Shown piece after piece: positions 17,780 through 28,996 of a DNA stretch of 64,000 nucleotides (position 1 is the first letter of the stretch; every line of letters starts with the position of its first letter). Both the position numbers and the translations under genes were made by a program. Under the pieces are notes generated by a model. That model searched no databases. It was given only the letters and a program-made list of their open reading frames with translations, and was not told the DNA's origin. This DNA comes from Streptomyces sedi (GTDB lineage Bacteria; Actinomycetota; Actinomycetes; Streptomycetales; Streptomycetaceae): contig NZ_VDGT01000020.1 of NCBI RefSeq assembly GCF_006335015.1, forward strand, positions 1-64,000, in the 5' to 3' direction.

Positions 17780-19165
17780 GTGGCTGAGAACGAGACCCTC
17801 CCCCGCCGTCGCCGTCTGCTGATCCTCGCCATCTGTTGCATGAGCCTGCTGATCGTCAGCCTCGACGTGACCGCGCTCAACGTCGCGCTGCCCGACCTCG
17901 GGCGGGAGTTGGACGCCGATGTCTCCGGGCTTCAGTGGACGATGGACGTCTACACGGTGGTGCTGGCGTCCTTCCTGCTGCTGTCCGGTTCGATGGCGGA
18001 CCGGCTGGGGCGGCGGCTGGTCTTCCGGATCGGGCTGGTCGTCTTCACTGCGGGCTCGCTGCTGTGCGCGCTGGCGCCGGGGCTGGAGTGGCTGATCGTC
18101 TTCCGCGGGATGCAGGCCGTCGGCGGTTCGATGCTCAACCCGGTGGCGATGTCCATCATCACCAACACCTTCACCGACCGGCGGGAGTTGGCCCGGGCGA
18201 TCGGCGCCTGGGGCGGGGTGGTGGGCATCTCGATGGCGATCGGGCCGATCGTGGGGGGCGCCCTGGTGCACTCCTTCGGCTGGCGCGCGATCTTCTGGCT
18301 CAACCTGCCGATCGGGCTGGCCGCCCTCGTTCTCACCACGCTCTTCGTGCCGGAGTCCCGCGCGCCCCGCCCGCGACGGCTGGACCCGGTGGGACAGGCG
18401 CTGGTGATCACGCTGCTCGGCGCGTTGACGTTCGGCATCATCGAGGGCGGCAAGGAGGGCTGGTCCTCGCCCCTGCTGCTGGCGGGGGTCGGGGTGGCGG
18501 CGCTCGCGCTGGTCGGGCTGCTGCGCTACGAGCCGAGGCGGCGGGAGCCGCTGCTGGAGCTGGACTTCTTCCGCAGCGTGCCGTTCAGCGGGGCGTTCGC
18601 GATCGCCATCGCCTCCTTCGCGGCGCTGGCCGGCTTCCTCTTCCTCAACACGCTCTACCTCCAGGACCAGCGCGGGCTGAGCCCGTGGGAGGCGGGGCTC
18701 TATCTGCTGCCGATGGCGGCGACCACGCTCGTCTTCTCACCGCTGTCGGGGCAGCTGCTCGGGCTGGTCGGCGAGCGGGTGCCGCTGGTGGTCGCGGGGA
18801 TCGCGATCACCTTCAGCGGGGCGTGGCTGTCCGGAGTGGGGAACGCGACCCCGCTGTGGGTGCTGTTCACCGGCTATGTCGTCTTCGGTATCGGCTTCGG
18901 TCTTGTCAACGCGCCCATCACGCACACCGCGGTGACCGGGATGCCGAAGACGCAGGCCGGTGTCGCCGCGGGGGTGGCGTCGACCGGGCGACAGGTCGGC
19001 TCGGCGCTGGGCATCGCGGTGGTGGGCACCGCGCTGGCCGCCGGGTCACGCACCGCGGGATGGTGGATCATCTGCGGCTGCGGCGCGTTGGTGCTGCTGC
19101 TGGGCGCGGCGACCACGGGCGCGCGGGCCCGCCGCACGGCCGAACGGCTCGGGCGGCGGGACTGA
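17780..19165 (+). CDS. MFS transporter, DHA2 (EmrB/QacA) family
   Basis: This protein of about 462 residues has the DHA2 drug:H+ antiporter pattern with about 14 hydrophobic segments. Motif A-like GSMADRLGRRLVF is in the first cytosolic loop, with LDVTALNVALPDL in helix 1 and LQWTMDVYTVVLASFLLLSG in helix 2. Such proteins export drugs or metabolites with proton uptake. Two GTG starts are possible (17774 and 17780). No Shine-Dalgarno is visible, but TACGCT at 17766-17771 sits eight bases before the second GTG, so a leaderless message is likely. The substrate is unknown. Confidence 0.88.
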   Translation: MAENETLPRRRRLLILAICCMSLLIVSLDVTALNVALPDLGRELDADVSGLQWTMDVYTVVLASFLLLSGSMADRLGRRLVFRIGLVVFTAGSLLCALAPGLEWLIVFRGMQAVGGSMLNPVAMSIITNTFTDRRELARAIGAWGGVVGISMAIGPIVGGALVHSFGWRAIFWLNLPIGLAALVLTTLFVPESRAPRPRRLDPVGQALVITLLGALTFGIIEGGKEGWSSPLLLAGVGVAALALVGLLRYEPRRREPLLELDFFRSVPFSGAFAIAIASFAALAGFLFLNTLYLQDQRGLSPWEAGLYLLPMAATTLVFSPLSGQLLGLVGERVPLVVAGIAITFSGAWLSGVGNATPLWVLFTGYVVFGIGFGLVNAPITHTAVTGMPKTQAGVAAGVASTGRQVGSALGIAVVGTALAAGSRTAGWWIICGCGALVLLLGAATTGARARRTAERLGRRD

Positions 19166-19199
19166 CCGGCTGGTTCTCCCGCTTCCTCCGGCCCTCCGC

Positions 19200-19796
19200 T
19201 CAGCGGAACGTGCGGGCCGCCTCCTCCACCCGCTCCCGGTAGGCGCCCCACCAGTCGGTGTCCCGCTCCGGCAGGTTGTTCCCCCGGGAGCGCAGCCCGA
19301 CCTCCCCGTCGACCAGCTCGCGCACGATGTCCGCGTGTCCGGCGTGGCGGTGCAGCTCGGCGACCAGGTGGAGGGCGATCTGGTGGACGGTGACCTCGGC
19401 CTTCTCGGCCGGCCACCAGGGGACCCTGCCACGGGTCGTGAGCGGCGCCGTCCCGACGAACCGGTCGGTGTGGGCGGCCACCCGGCGCAGGTCGGTGACG
19501 AGCGCCTCGCGCGACTGCTCGGGGGTGGCCCACATGTCGATGTTGTCCTCCTCGAAGTCGAAGCCCCAGGAGAGCGGCTCGACCCGCTGGTCGAAGACGA
19601 CGCCGAAGTAGCCGTGCTCGGTGAAGGCGGCGTGCTTGACCAGGCCGAGGACGTTGGTACCGGTGGGGGTGAGGGGGCGGCGGGCGTCGTACTCGGAGAG
19701 TCCGTCGAGCTTGAGGAGGAGCGACTCCCTCGCCTCGCGCAGATAGCGCAGCAGATGTGTGCGGGGGTCGGCCGGGTCGGCGCTGGTGGTCGTCAT
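19200..19796 (-). CDS. DinB family protein (DUF664)
   Basis: This 198-residue protein has a DinB-like four-helix bundle. Typical elements are LLRYLREARESLLLKLDGLSEYDARRPLTPTGTNVLGLVKHAAFTEHGYFG (a helix and the metal-binding His in LVKHAAF) and ALHLVAELHRHAGHADIVREL near the C-terminus with two more His residues. Members are metal-binding and often thiol-transferase-like, for example mycothiol-dependent. The ATG at 19796 follows the cluster boundary. It converges on the MFS gene and has no clear functional link to its neighbours. Confidence 0.85.
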   Translation of the reverse strand: MTTTSADPADPRTHLLRYLREARESLLLKLDGLSEYDARRPLTPTGTNVLGLVKHAAFTEHGYFGVVFDQRVEPLSWGFDFEEDNIDMWATPEQSREALVTDLRRVAAHTDRFVGTAPLTTRGRVPWWPAEKAEVTVHQIALHLVAELHRHAGHADIVRELVDGEVGLRSRGNNLPERDTDWWGAYRERVEEAARTFR

Positions 19797-19831
19797 GCGC
19801 GCCACTCTCTCAGCCGCCACTGACAATCCGG

Positions 19832-19859
19832 TCCGACGCCCGCGAGTTGGGGCGTCGGA
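19832..19859 (-). terminator. Terminator after mannosidase operon
   Basis: Perfect 10-bp arms (TCCGACGCCC at 19832-19841 and its complement at 19850-19859) with an 8-nt loop lie 17 bases beyond the stop of the headless LacI-like gene. It probably ends the minus-strand mannosidase transcript. Confidence 0.6.
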
Positions 19860-19876
19860 ACCGGCTGTCCCGGGGC

Positions 19877-20719
19877 TCAGCCGTCCGCCCGAGCCGTCGT
19901 CCCCCGCGCCTCGAAGCGCGGCGCCGGGGACCAGCGGGGCGTGACCGGGCCGCCGTCGATGAGCTCCACCACCGACTCGGCGACCGAGACGCCGAACTGG
20001 TGGACGTCCACGCTCATCGTGGTGAGGGCAGGCGAGGCGAGCCGGCACATCGTGGAGTCGTCCCAGGCGATCAGGGACAGTTCCTCGGGCACCCGGAGGC
20101 CGGCCGCCTTGGCGGCGCCGAGGCCCGCGACGGCCATCACGTCGTTGTCGTAGAGGATCGCGGTGGGCCGCTCGGCGCGGCGCAGCAGCCGCTCCGTCAA
20201 CTCGGCGCCCGACTCGGCCGAGTAGTCGCCCTCCACGATCACCGGCTCTATCCCGGCGGCCCGGCAGCCGTCGACCAGGGCGGCCGTCCTGGCCCTGGTG
20301 TGCACCAGGGCGCTCGGCCCCGTGACCCGCGCGACGCGCCGGTGGCCCAGCTCCAGCAGCCGGCCCAGGGCCTCGCGCACCGGCCCCGTGTTGTCGGTGA
20401 CGACGGCGGGCACATCCGGGTCGCCGTCCCAGGCCCCCACCATGACGGCGGGGAGCCCGAGAGCGGCGAGGACGTCGGGGCGGCGGTCGGCGACCGTCAG
20501 GTTGACGACGATGACGGCCTCGACGAGGTCCCGCTCGGCCCACCTGCGGTGGGTGGCGATCTCCTCGTCCTGGGTCGCGACCACGTGGAGCAGCACGGAC
20601 AGGCCGCGTTCCGCCAGCCTCTCCTCGATGCCGGCGATGAACTCCATGAAGAACGGCTCGACACCCAGCAGCCTGGCCGGCCTGGCGAGCACCAGGCCGA
20701 CGGCCTCCGACCGCCCCAT
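19877..20719 (-). CDS. LacI-like sugar-sensor protein lacking the DNA-binding domain
   Basis: This 280-residue protein corresponds to the effector half of a LacI-family regulator. It begins MGRSEAVGLVLARPARLLGVEPFF, the point where such domains follow the hinge, and continues with EALGRLLELGHRRVARVTGP, ERPTAILYDNDVMAVAGL, SLIAWDDSTMCRLASPALTTMSVDVHQFG and a C-terminal FEARGTTA. No helix-turn-helix precedes it: the ATG lies one base after the stop of the beta-mannosidase gene, so the head is replaced by an unrelated gene. No signal peptide is seen. It could be an anti-regulator, a subunit that pairs with another LacI protein, or a decaying remnant. The frame is intact and codon use normal, arguing against decay. 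Confidence 0.75.
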   Translation of the reverse strand: MGRSEAVGLVLARPARLLGVEPFFMEFIAGIEERLAERGLSVLLHVVATQDEEIATHRRWAERDLVEAVIVVNLTVADRRPDVLAALGLPAVMVGAWDGDPDVPAVVTDNTGPVREALGRLLELGHRRVARVTGPSALVHTRARTAALVDGCRAAGIEPVIVEGDYSAESGAELTERLLRRAERPTAILYDNDVMAVAGLGAAKAAGLRVPEELSLIAWDDSTMCRLASPALTTMSVDVHQFGVSVAESVVELIDGGPVTPRWSPAPRFEARGTTARADG

Positions 20720-20720
20720 C

Positions 20721-23192
20721 TCAGTCCCGCGGGGCGGTGTGCAGCGAGTTGACGGAGCGCAGCACCAGCGGCGCGGTCAGCTCGGCGGGGTCGACCTCGG
20801 CCGTGGTGCGCACCTGGAAGGTGTGGCGCTCCCCGGCGAGCAGGCTGACCAGGGCCTCGTCGACGACGGCGTCCGGCGCGACCCGGTCGGCGAGCAGCGT
20901 GACATCCCGCGCGAACGACGAGGCGGTGACCTCGACGCGGTAGCCGTCGGCGACACGCGTCACCTCGGCGGCGAGCGCGGCCGGGTCGTACGCCAGGTCG
21001 CGGTCCTCCTCGAACAGATGGAAGGAGCGGGTCTCGCCCACCGTCGCCACCAGTACCTCCCGTCGCGCGTCGGCCGGCTCCAGCAGCGGGTCGGCCACGT
21101 CCAACTCGGCGGCCCCACGGGCCGCCACGTCGAGGGAGATGGTAGCGGTCGCACGCACCTCGCCGTCGAACGAGACGCGTTCCAGGCGGAGTTCACCCGT
21201 CCACGGCGCGTCCGTGTCGTTGACGGCGACCAGCGCGGTCCGCCCCGACCTGGGCTGGAAGGTGAGCAGCCGGGGCGCGTAGGCGTGGCGCAGCCCGTAG
21301 TACAGCGGCTTGGGCCGCTCGTCGCCGTCGACGGCCGCCCAGGAGGTCACCGGCCAGCAGTCGTTGAGCTGCCAGACCAGCGAACCGGTGGTGCGCGGCC
21401 AGTGCGACCTGAAGTGCTCGACGCCGAAGGCCACCGCGCGCGACTGGTTGAGCTGGGTGGCCCAGTGCCAGTCCTCGAAGGTGCTGGTCTCGGGCAGGTG
21501 GGGCGCCATGCCGCGCTCCAGCTTGTCGTTGCCGTCGTTGGCCTTCTGGTGGAGCAGGAAGGCGGGCGAGGTGGAGCTCAGCGGGCGCTCGGTGATCCAG
21601 TCGGTGAGGGTGGCCCAGGTGGGCGGGCCCTGGTAGCCGAACTCCGAGCAGAAGCGGGGGGTGTGGTCGCGGTAGGCGGTGTAGTCGACGCGGTTCCACA
21701 CCTGCCACTCGTGGCGGGTGCCGTGGTCCTCGTCGTTGGGGTGGACGACGTCGAGGGCGAAGCCCGGGCTGTAGGGGCTGCCGTCGGCGTAGGGGCGGTC
21801 GGGGTCCAGCTCGGCGACGACGCGCGGGAAGAGGTCGGTGTAGTAGCCCAGGCCCCAGGTCGCGCCGTCCAGCTCCGGCTGCCAGCCCCAGTCCATGAAG
21901 GCCCACAGGTTCTCGTTGCCGCCGTTCCACAGCGCCAGCGAGGGGTGGGGGGTGAGGCGGGCGACGTTCTCCCGTGCCTCGGCCTCGAACTCGGCCCACA
22001 GCTCCTCGTCCTCGGCGTAGGCGGCGCAGGCCAGCAGGAAGTCCTGCCAGACCAGCACGCCGCGCTCGTCGCAGAGTTCGTAGAAGTCGTCCGACTCGTA
22101 GATCCCCCCGCCCCAGACGCGGAGCATGTTCATGTGGGCGTCGACGGCCTGGTCGATGCGGCGGGCGAGCCGCTCGCGGGTGATCCGGGTCAGGAAGTGG
22201 TCGTCGGGGATCCAGTTGGCGCCCTTGGCGAAGATCCGGCGGCCGTTGACGACGAAGGTGAACGGGGTGCCGTGCTCGTCCGGGGTGGTGTCCACGGTGA
22301 GGGTGCGGAAGCCGACGCGGCGCGCGTAGCTGTCCAGCTCGGTCGCGCCGAAGGTCAACGTGACCTTGGCGTCGTAGAGCGGCTGGGCGCCGTGGCCGAC
22401 GGGCCACCACAGCTCGGCGTCGGGGACCTCGACGGTGACGGTCGCGGTGTCCGCGTCGGCCGGGACGGTGACGGTCGCGGTGCGCCCGCCGACGGCGGCG
22501 CTCAGGGTCAGCTCGCCGGCCGTGCCGAGGCCGGAGCGCTCGATGTCGGCGTGGACCGTCAGACGGCCGGCGCCGTCCTCGGTGACGGAGGCCAGGGGGC
22601 GCACGCCGGCGAGGCGCGCGACGCGCCAGCGCTCCAGGCGCACGGGCTTCCAGATGCCGGCGGTCTGGAGGTCGGGGCCCCAGTCCCAGCCGAAGCTGCA
22701 GGCCATCTTGCGGACGGCGTTCATCGGGTGCGGGTAGGCGCGCGGGCGGCGGCCCATGCGCTGCTCGGCCTCCTCGGCGAAGGCCAGCGCGGAGCGGAAG
22801 GTGACGGACAGCTCGGCCGGGGAGCCGTCCAGCAGCTCGCGCACGTCGTAGCGGTAGGAACGGAACATGTTCGCGGTCGAGCCCAGGGCGCGGCCGGCGA
22901 ACTCGACGGTGGCCACGGTGTCCAGGCCATCGAAGACCAGGTCGACCCGCTCGTCGTCGGCGGGCGCGGCGGCCTCGACGGTGGTGGCGTAACGCCAGTC
23001 GGCGCGGTGGAGCCAGACCAGGTCCTCCTCGACCCGGTCCCGGTAGGGCTCCTCGATCAGGCCGGCGGCGAGCAGGTCCAGATGGGTGCTGCCCGGCACC
23101 TGGGCCGGCAGGACGCGGTCGGCGACGTGCTCAGGAACGGGACCTGCGATCGCCGTCAACTGCCAACCGTCGTGCAGGGCATGGCGGATCAT
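20721..23192 (-). CDS. GH2 family beta-mannosidase
   Basis: This 823-residue protein has the layout of cytosolic beta-mannosidases: an N-terminal jelly roll (DGWQLTAIAGPVPEHV, VPGSTHLDLLAAGLI), an immunoglobulin-like domain and a TIM barrel. The acid/base Glu is in LALWNGGNENLW near residue 425 and the nucleophile Glu in FCSEFGYQGPP near 515. It hydrolyses terminal beta-mannosyl residues from manno-oligosaccharides. GGGAG lies eight bases before the ATG and there is no signal peptide. Its promoter carries the same 30-bp element as the ROK-linked importer operon, so importer and enzyme are probably co-regulated although separated by a hairpin and 268 bases. The headless LacI-like gene follows one base after its stop. 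Confidence 0.93.
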   Translation of the reverse strand: MIRHALHDGWQLTAIAGPVPEHVADRVLPAQVPGSTHLDLLAAGLIEEPYRDRVEEDLVWLHRADWRYATTVEAAAPADDERVDLVFDGLDTVATVEFAGRALGSTANMFRSYRYDVRELLDGSPAELSVTFRSALAFAEEAEQRMGRRPRAYPHPMNAVRKMACSFGWDWGPDLQTAGIWKPVRLERWRVARLAGVRPLASVTEDGAGRLTVHADIERSGLGTAGELTLSAAVGGRTATVTVPADADTATVTVEVPDAELWWPVGHGAQPLYDAKVTLTFGATELDSYARRVGFRTLTVDTTPDEHGTPFTFVVNGRRIFAKGANWIPDDHFLTRITRERLARRIDQAVDAHMNMLRVWGGGIYESDDFYELCDERGVLVWQDFLLACAAYAEDEELWAEFEAEARENVARLTPHPSLALWNGGNENLWAFMDWGWQPELDGATWGLGYYTDLFPRVVAELDPDRPYADGSPYSPGFALDVVHPNDEDHGTRHEWQVWNRVDYTAYRDHTPRFCSEFGYQGPPTWATLTDWITERPLSSTSPAFLLHQKANDGNDKLERGMAPHLPETSTFEDWHWATQLNQSRAVAFGVEHFRSHWPRTTGSLVWQLNDCWPVTSWAAVDGDERPKPLYYGLRHAYAPRLLTFQPRSGRTALVAVNDTDAPWTGELRLERVSFDGEVRATATISLDVAARGAAELDVADPLLEPADARREVLVATVGETRSFHLFEEDRDLAYDPAALAAEVTRVADGYRVEVTASSFARDVTLLADRVAPDAVVDEALVSLLAGERHTFQVRTTAEVDPAELTAPLVLRSVNSLHTAPRD

Positions 23193-23232
23193 CGTGATTA
23201 CTCCCAGGTGGTGGCGGGCTCAGGCCCCGAGA

Positions 23233-23262
23233 TTCTTATGGCGCCGAATTAAGTAAGTCAAC
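23233..23262 (-). promoter_or_regulatory. ROK-type operator overlapping the mannosidase promoter
   Basis: On the minus strand, TTGACT (23261-23256) and TAAGAA (23238-23233) are 17 bases apart. Between and over them lies a dyad with outer half-sites CTTA (23235-23238) and TAAG (23250-23253). The 30-bp segment matches 29061-29090 at 25 of 30 positions. The predicted start is near 23226, giving a short leader of about 34 bases. Its position would let a repressor block the polymerase. Confidence 0.65.
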
Positions 23263-23397
23263 AGCACTCCCACCCCTACCCCGCCCCGGGCGCCCCCAAC
23301 ACCCCGCTATGGGCGGGCATGTCGCCCACTCTTCTCGAACTACCCGTGATCCAGGTCACGTTGGCGAAGCGGCGTCCTGGTTGGGATCGCGAAAGGC

Positions 23398-23431
23398 CCG
23401 GTGGAGCGACGGCCTGTCGCCGCCCCACCGG
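23398..23431 (-). terminator. Terminator after the second importer operon
   Basis: Arms CCGGTGG (23398-23404) and CCACCGG (23425-23431) enclose an inner CGAC/GTCG stem (23407-23410, 23416-23419). It lies 30 bases past the ATPase stop and before the mannosidase promoter. Confidence 0.5.
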
Positions 23432-23460
23432 ACCGGTACGCGCGGAACCTTCCCGCTTCC

Positions 23461-24386
23461 TCAGGAGCGGGCGACCTCGGGCCCCGCCCCCTGGAGCGGA
23501 ACAGAGACCGGGCGGTCGAACTCGTACCAGGAGCCCGAGGCGTGGTCGTAGCCGCGCCCCAGGTCCTCCCGCGTGATCGCACCCGGCGAGTCGGCCAGCG
23601 AACGGCCGCGCTCGTCGGGGTTGGGCGCCGCCTTCGCCAGCAACTGGGTGTAGGAGTGGCGCGGGTTGAGGATCACCTCGTCGGCGGGACCGCGTTCCAC
23701 GACCCGCCCCCGGTACATCACCAGGATGTCGTCGGAGAAGTGCCGCGCGGTGGCCAGGTCGTGGGTGATGTAGAGCACCGCGAGGTTGTCCTCGCGCTGC
23801 AACCTGGCCAGCAGGTTCAACACCCCGAGCCGGATCGAGACGTCCAGCATGGAGACCGGCTCGTCCGCGATCACCACCTGCGCGCCCGGTGCCAACGCCC
23901 GTGCGATGGCGACTCGTTGGCGCTGGCCTCCCGACAGCTCGTGCGGCCTGCGGGGCGCCATCTCCTCGGCCGGGGTCAGGTTGACCCGCTCCAGCAGCTG
24001 CGCCACGCCCCGCCGGACCTCCTCCGCCCCCCTGGCCCGACCGTGCAGCTTCAGCGGCCTGGCCAGGTGGTGCTCGATGGAGTGGAACGGGTTGAGCGAG
24101 GCGAACGGGTCCTGGAAGACCATCTGCACATGGTCGCGGTACTCCCGGTCGCGGACCGGGGCGCCGTCGTCCTTGGTCGCCACGATGCTGCCGCCCGTGG
24201 GCCGCTCCAGCCGCGCGATGGTCTTGGCCACCGTCGACTTCCCGGAGCCCGACTCCCCCACCAGCGCCACGGTGCGGCCCGGGGTGAGGGTGAACGAGAC
24301 GTGGTTGACCGCGCGCAGCGTGGAACGACGCAGCCCGTTGCGGATCGGGTAGTCCTTGACCAGGTCGCGGACTTCGAGTGTCGTCA

Positions 24387-24387
<1 letters not shown>
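23461..24387 (-). CDS. ABC transporter ATP-binding protein, OppF/DppF type
   Basis: This 308-residue ATPase has Walker A GESGSGKST at about 44-52, signature LSGGQRQRVA at about 151-160 and Walker B VVIADEP at about 171-177. Unlike the homologue at 4694-5833, it ends soon after RGYDHASGSWYEFDRPV and lacks the C-terminal cysteine motif (FHPRCP...C) of the Opp/Dpp ATPases. Its ATG overlaps the stop of the permease-ATPase fusion gene (TGATG), so translation is coupled. It should form the heterodimeric motor with the ATPase half of the fusion protein. Confidence 0.9.
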
Positions 24388-26294
<1,907 letters not shown>

Positions 26295-26308
26295 GATGCC
26301 GCTCCTGA

Positions 26309-27298
26309 TCAGTTCTCGACTCGGGTACGGGGGTCGATGACGCCGTACAGGAGGTCAACGACCAGGTTCGCGGCGAGCACCGCCAGCGTGATGACCAGGA
26401 AGATCCCCTGCATCAGGGCGTAGTCGCTGTTCTGCACGGCCGACAGCAGCTGCGAACCGATGCCCGGGTAGGAGAAGACCTGTTCGGTGATGATCGATCC
26501 GGAGACGACGAAGCCCAGCGAGATGGCGAACCCCGCCACCGAGGGCAGCACCGCGTTCCGCGCCGCGTAGCGGCTGAGGATCCTGCGGTCCCGCAGCCCC
26601 TTGGCCTGGGCGGTCAGGACGTAGTCCTCGGAGACCGTGGAGACCATCATGTTGCGCATCCCCAGCAGCCAACCGCCGACCGAGGAGACCACGATGGTCA
26701 GCGCCGGCAGGGTGCCGTGCTCGACCACCGAGCTGATGAACTCCCAGTTCCAGCCGGTCGCCAGCGCCACGTCGTAGCCCTGGTTGAGCGGGAACCAGCC
26801 GAGGTTGGTGGAGAAGACCAGCACGAAGATCAGCGCCAGCCAGAAGTAGGGCACCGCCGAGAGCACGGTGGTGGCCGGAACCAGGGAGTCGAGCCAGGTG
26901 CCCCGCTTCCAGCCGACCACCGCGCCGAGCACCACGCCCAGCACGAACGACAGCAGGGTGGCGATGCCCACCAGGCCGATGGTCCAGGGCAGGGCCTGCC
27001 CGATCACGTCGGTGACCGGCGTGGGGAACGCACTGGTCGCGACTCCCAGCTCACCTCTGGCCAGGTTCCCCAGATAGGTGAAGTACTGGTTCCACAGGGG
27101 CTCACCGGTGTCGGAGCCAAGCAGGGCCTCGTAGGCCTCGCGTGCCTCGGGGCCGACCTGGCCGCCGCGCTGCTGGAGCTTGCCCAGCAGCGCGTCGACC
27201 GGGTTGCCCGGCATCATTCGTGGGATGAAGAAGTTCAGAGTCAACGCCGCCCAGAAAGCGACGAGATAGAACCCCAACTTCCGGGCGTAGTACCTCAT
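26309..27298 (-). CDS. ABC transporter permease, DppB type
   Basis: This 329-residue protein begins MRYYARKLGFYLVAFWAALTLNFFIPRMMPGNPV, the standard DppB N-terminal helix and external segment, and ends with VIDPRTRVEN. The permease loop VLTAQAKGLRDRRIL is present. It is the close counterpart of the permease at 3717-4697. Nine bases separate it from the binding-protein stop and fourteen from the fusion gene, so all are in one operon. It forms the channel with the permease half of the fusion. Confidence 0.92.
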   Translation of the reverse strand: MRYYARKLGFYLVAFWAALTLNFFIPRMMPGNPVDALLGKLQQRGGQVGPEAREAYEALLGSDTGEPLWNQYFTYLGNLARGELGVATSAFPTPVTDVIGQALPWTIGLVGIATLLSFVLGVVLGAVVGWKRGTWLDSLVPATTVLSAVPYFWLALIFVLVFSTNLGWFPLNQGYDVALATGWNWEFISSVVEHGTLPALTIVVSSVGGWLLGMRNMMVSTVSEDYVLTAQAKGLRDRRILSRYAARNAVLPSVAGFAISLGFVVSGSIITEQVFSYPGIGSQLLSAVQNSDYALMQGIFLVITLAVLAANLVVDLLYGVIDPRTRVEN

Positions 27299-27307
27299 GG
27301 AGCAGCG

Positions 27308-28996
27308 TCACTCACCGGCGGGCTTCAGGTTGCGGAAGATCTCGGACTGGTCGGGGTGCGACCACACCGCCGGGAAGGCGTACATGTTCACGTCCGTCGG
27401 CCAGCCGGAGAACTTCGCCGCGTTGAACTGGCTGGTGGTACCACCGGTCATGATCGGGATGTACGGCATGTCCTCCTCGATCTGCGCCTGGATGGTGTCG
27501 TAGTACGGCTGCCGCGCGTCCTGGCCCGCGTCGGGGTCCATCTGGGTGAGCGCCTCAAGGGCCTCGTCCACCTCGGGGTTGGAGTAGCGCGCCCACCCCG
27601 GGTTGGTGCTCTCGCCGACCTCCACGGTGCTGGAGGAGTGGAAGAACTGGTAGTAGACGTAGTACGGGTCGGGGGAGGCACCCGGGTAGAGCGAGTCGAT
27701 GGCCAGCTCGAAGTTGCCGGAGTTCCGGGCGTCGGTGGTCTCGTTGAACGAGGCCTGGTTGACGTTGACCTTGATGCCGGCCTCGTTGAGCTGCTCGGCC
27801 ATGGTGTTGACCGCGGTGATGTAGTCGGTCCAGCCGGCGGTGACGCGCAGGCTCATCTCCAGCTTGACGTCGTCCTTGGCGTAGATGCCGTCGCTGCCGC
27901 GGGTGTAGCCGGCGGCCTCCAGGATCTCCTCGGCCTGGGCGACGTCCGCCGTCATGCTGGCGGTGCGGTTCTCCAGCTGCGCGGAGGCGTAGGCCGCGTC
28001 ACGTTCGGGCAGGGTGTATCCGGGAGAGATCTCGCTCGCGGTGTCCTGGAAGGCGAGGGAGTTGAGGGTGTCGCGGTCCATGGCGTGGAAGATCGCGTGC
28101 CGCACGGCCGGGTCGGTCTGCGGCCCCTCGCAGCCCAGGTCGGTGTTGGCGCAGGTCACCAACGCCATCTGGTTCATCGGGGTCGTGATGATCTTGTAAC
28201 CGTCGTGGTTCTTCTCGAAGTTCTCCATGTCCGGCACCGGGCCGGTGAAGAAGTCGATCTCACCGGCGGACAGGGCGTCGGCGGCGGCCTGGTTGCCGGA
28301 GAGCGACACGAAGCGGACCTTCTTCAGCTCCGGCTCGCCGTCCCAGTACTCGGGGTTGGAGGCGAAGGTGTACGCCTGCGGCTTGAACTCGTGCATCACG
28401 AAGGCACCGGTGCCGACCGGCTCCTCCATGATGTCCGTCTCCGGGTCCTCGATGCCCGACCAGATGTGCTCGGGCACGATCCAGGTCTTGCCGAGGAGCT
28501 GCGGCACGTCCATGTAGGCCGCCTCCTCGAAGGTGACCTTGACCTGGGTGGGGCTCACTATCTCGGTGTCGCCGTCGAAGCCGAAGCTGTTGAACGACGC
28601 GGTGTCCCGGACCAGGTTGAAGGTGAAGGCCACGTCCTCGGCGTCGAACGCCTCGCCGTCGGACCAGGTGACGCCCTCGCGGAGGTCGATGGTCAGCTCG
28701 GTGCCGTCGTCGTTCCAGCTGTACTCGGTGCCGAGTCGGCTGGCCGGCTCGTCCTGGCGCGCGACGTTGAAGAAGAACAACGTCTCGTAGATGGTGCCCT
28801 TGCCCCCGATCGCGTCCGGCGAGTAGGGGTTGTAGTTGCGCTGCCAGTCACCGGCCTGGCCGGTGTAGGCGATCAACGTGTCGGGGTCGGTGGACGACCC
28901 CCCACTCGATCCGCCACAACCGGTCGCGATCAGGCCGAGGCTTACCGCCCCGATCGCCGCCGCTCGCGCGCGCCGCCACCTTGCGTGCAAGGACAT
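27308..28996 (-). CDS. Extracellular solute-binding lipoprotein, family 5
   Basis: This 562-residue protein has a charged N-terminus (MSLHARWRRARAAA), a hydrophobic stretch and a lipobox ending IATGC, then a Gly/Ser linker (GGSSGGSSTD). The mature part is a family 5 binding protein (LTIDLREGVTWSDGEAFDAEDVAFTFNLV near residue 110). AGAGGA lies seven bases before the ATG at 28996; the longer frame to 29161 runs through the promoter and is rejected. It heads a four-gene operon under a promoter with an embedded dyad. The co-regulated beta-mannosidase suggests manno-oligosaccharides as ligand. Confidence 0.9.
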   Translation of the reverse strand: MSLHARWRRARAAAIGAVSLGLIATGCGGSSGGSSTDPDTLIAYTGQAGDWQRNYNPYSPDAIGGKGTIYETLFFFNVARQDEPASRLGTEYSWNDDGTELTIDLREGVTWSDGEAFDAEDVAFTFNLVRDTASFNSFGFDGDTEIVSPTQVKVTFEEAAYMDVPQLLGKTWIVPEHIWSGIEDPETDIMEEPVGTGAFVMHEFKPQAYTFASNPEYWDGEPELKKVRFVSLSGNQAAADALSAGEIDFFTGPVPDMENFEKNHDGYKIITTPMNQMALVTCANTDLGCEGPQTDPAVRHAIFHAMDRDTLNSLAFQDTASEISPGYTLPERDAAYASAQLENRTASMTADVAQAEEILEAAGYTRGSDGIYAKDDVKLEMSLRVTAGWTDYITAVNTMAEQLNEAGIKVNVNQASFNETTDARNSGNFELAIDSLYPGASPDPYYVYYQFFHSSSTVEVGESTNPGWARYSNPEVDEALEALTQMDPDAGQDARQPYYDTIQAQIEEDMPYIPIMTGGTTSQFNAAKFSGWPTDVNMYAFPAVWSHPDQSEIFRNLKPAGE

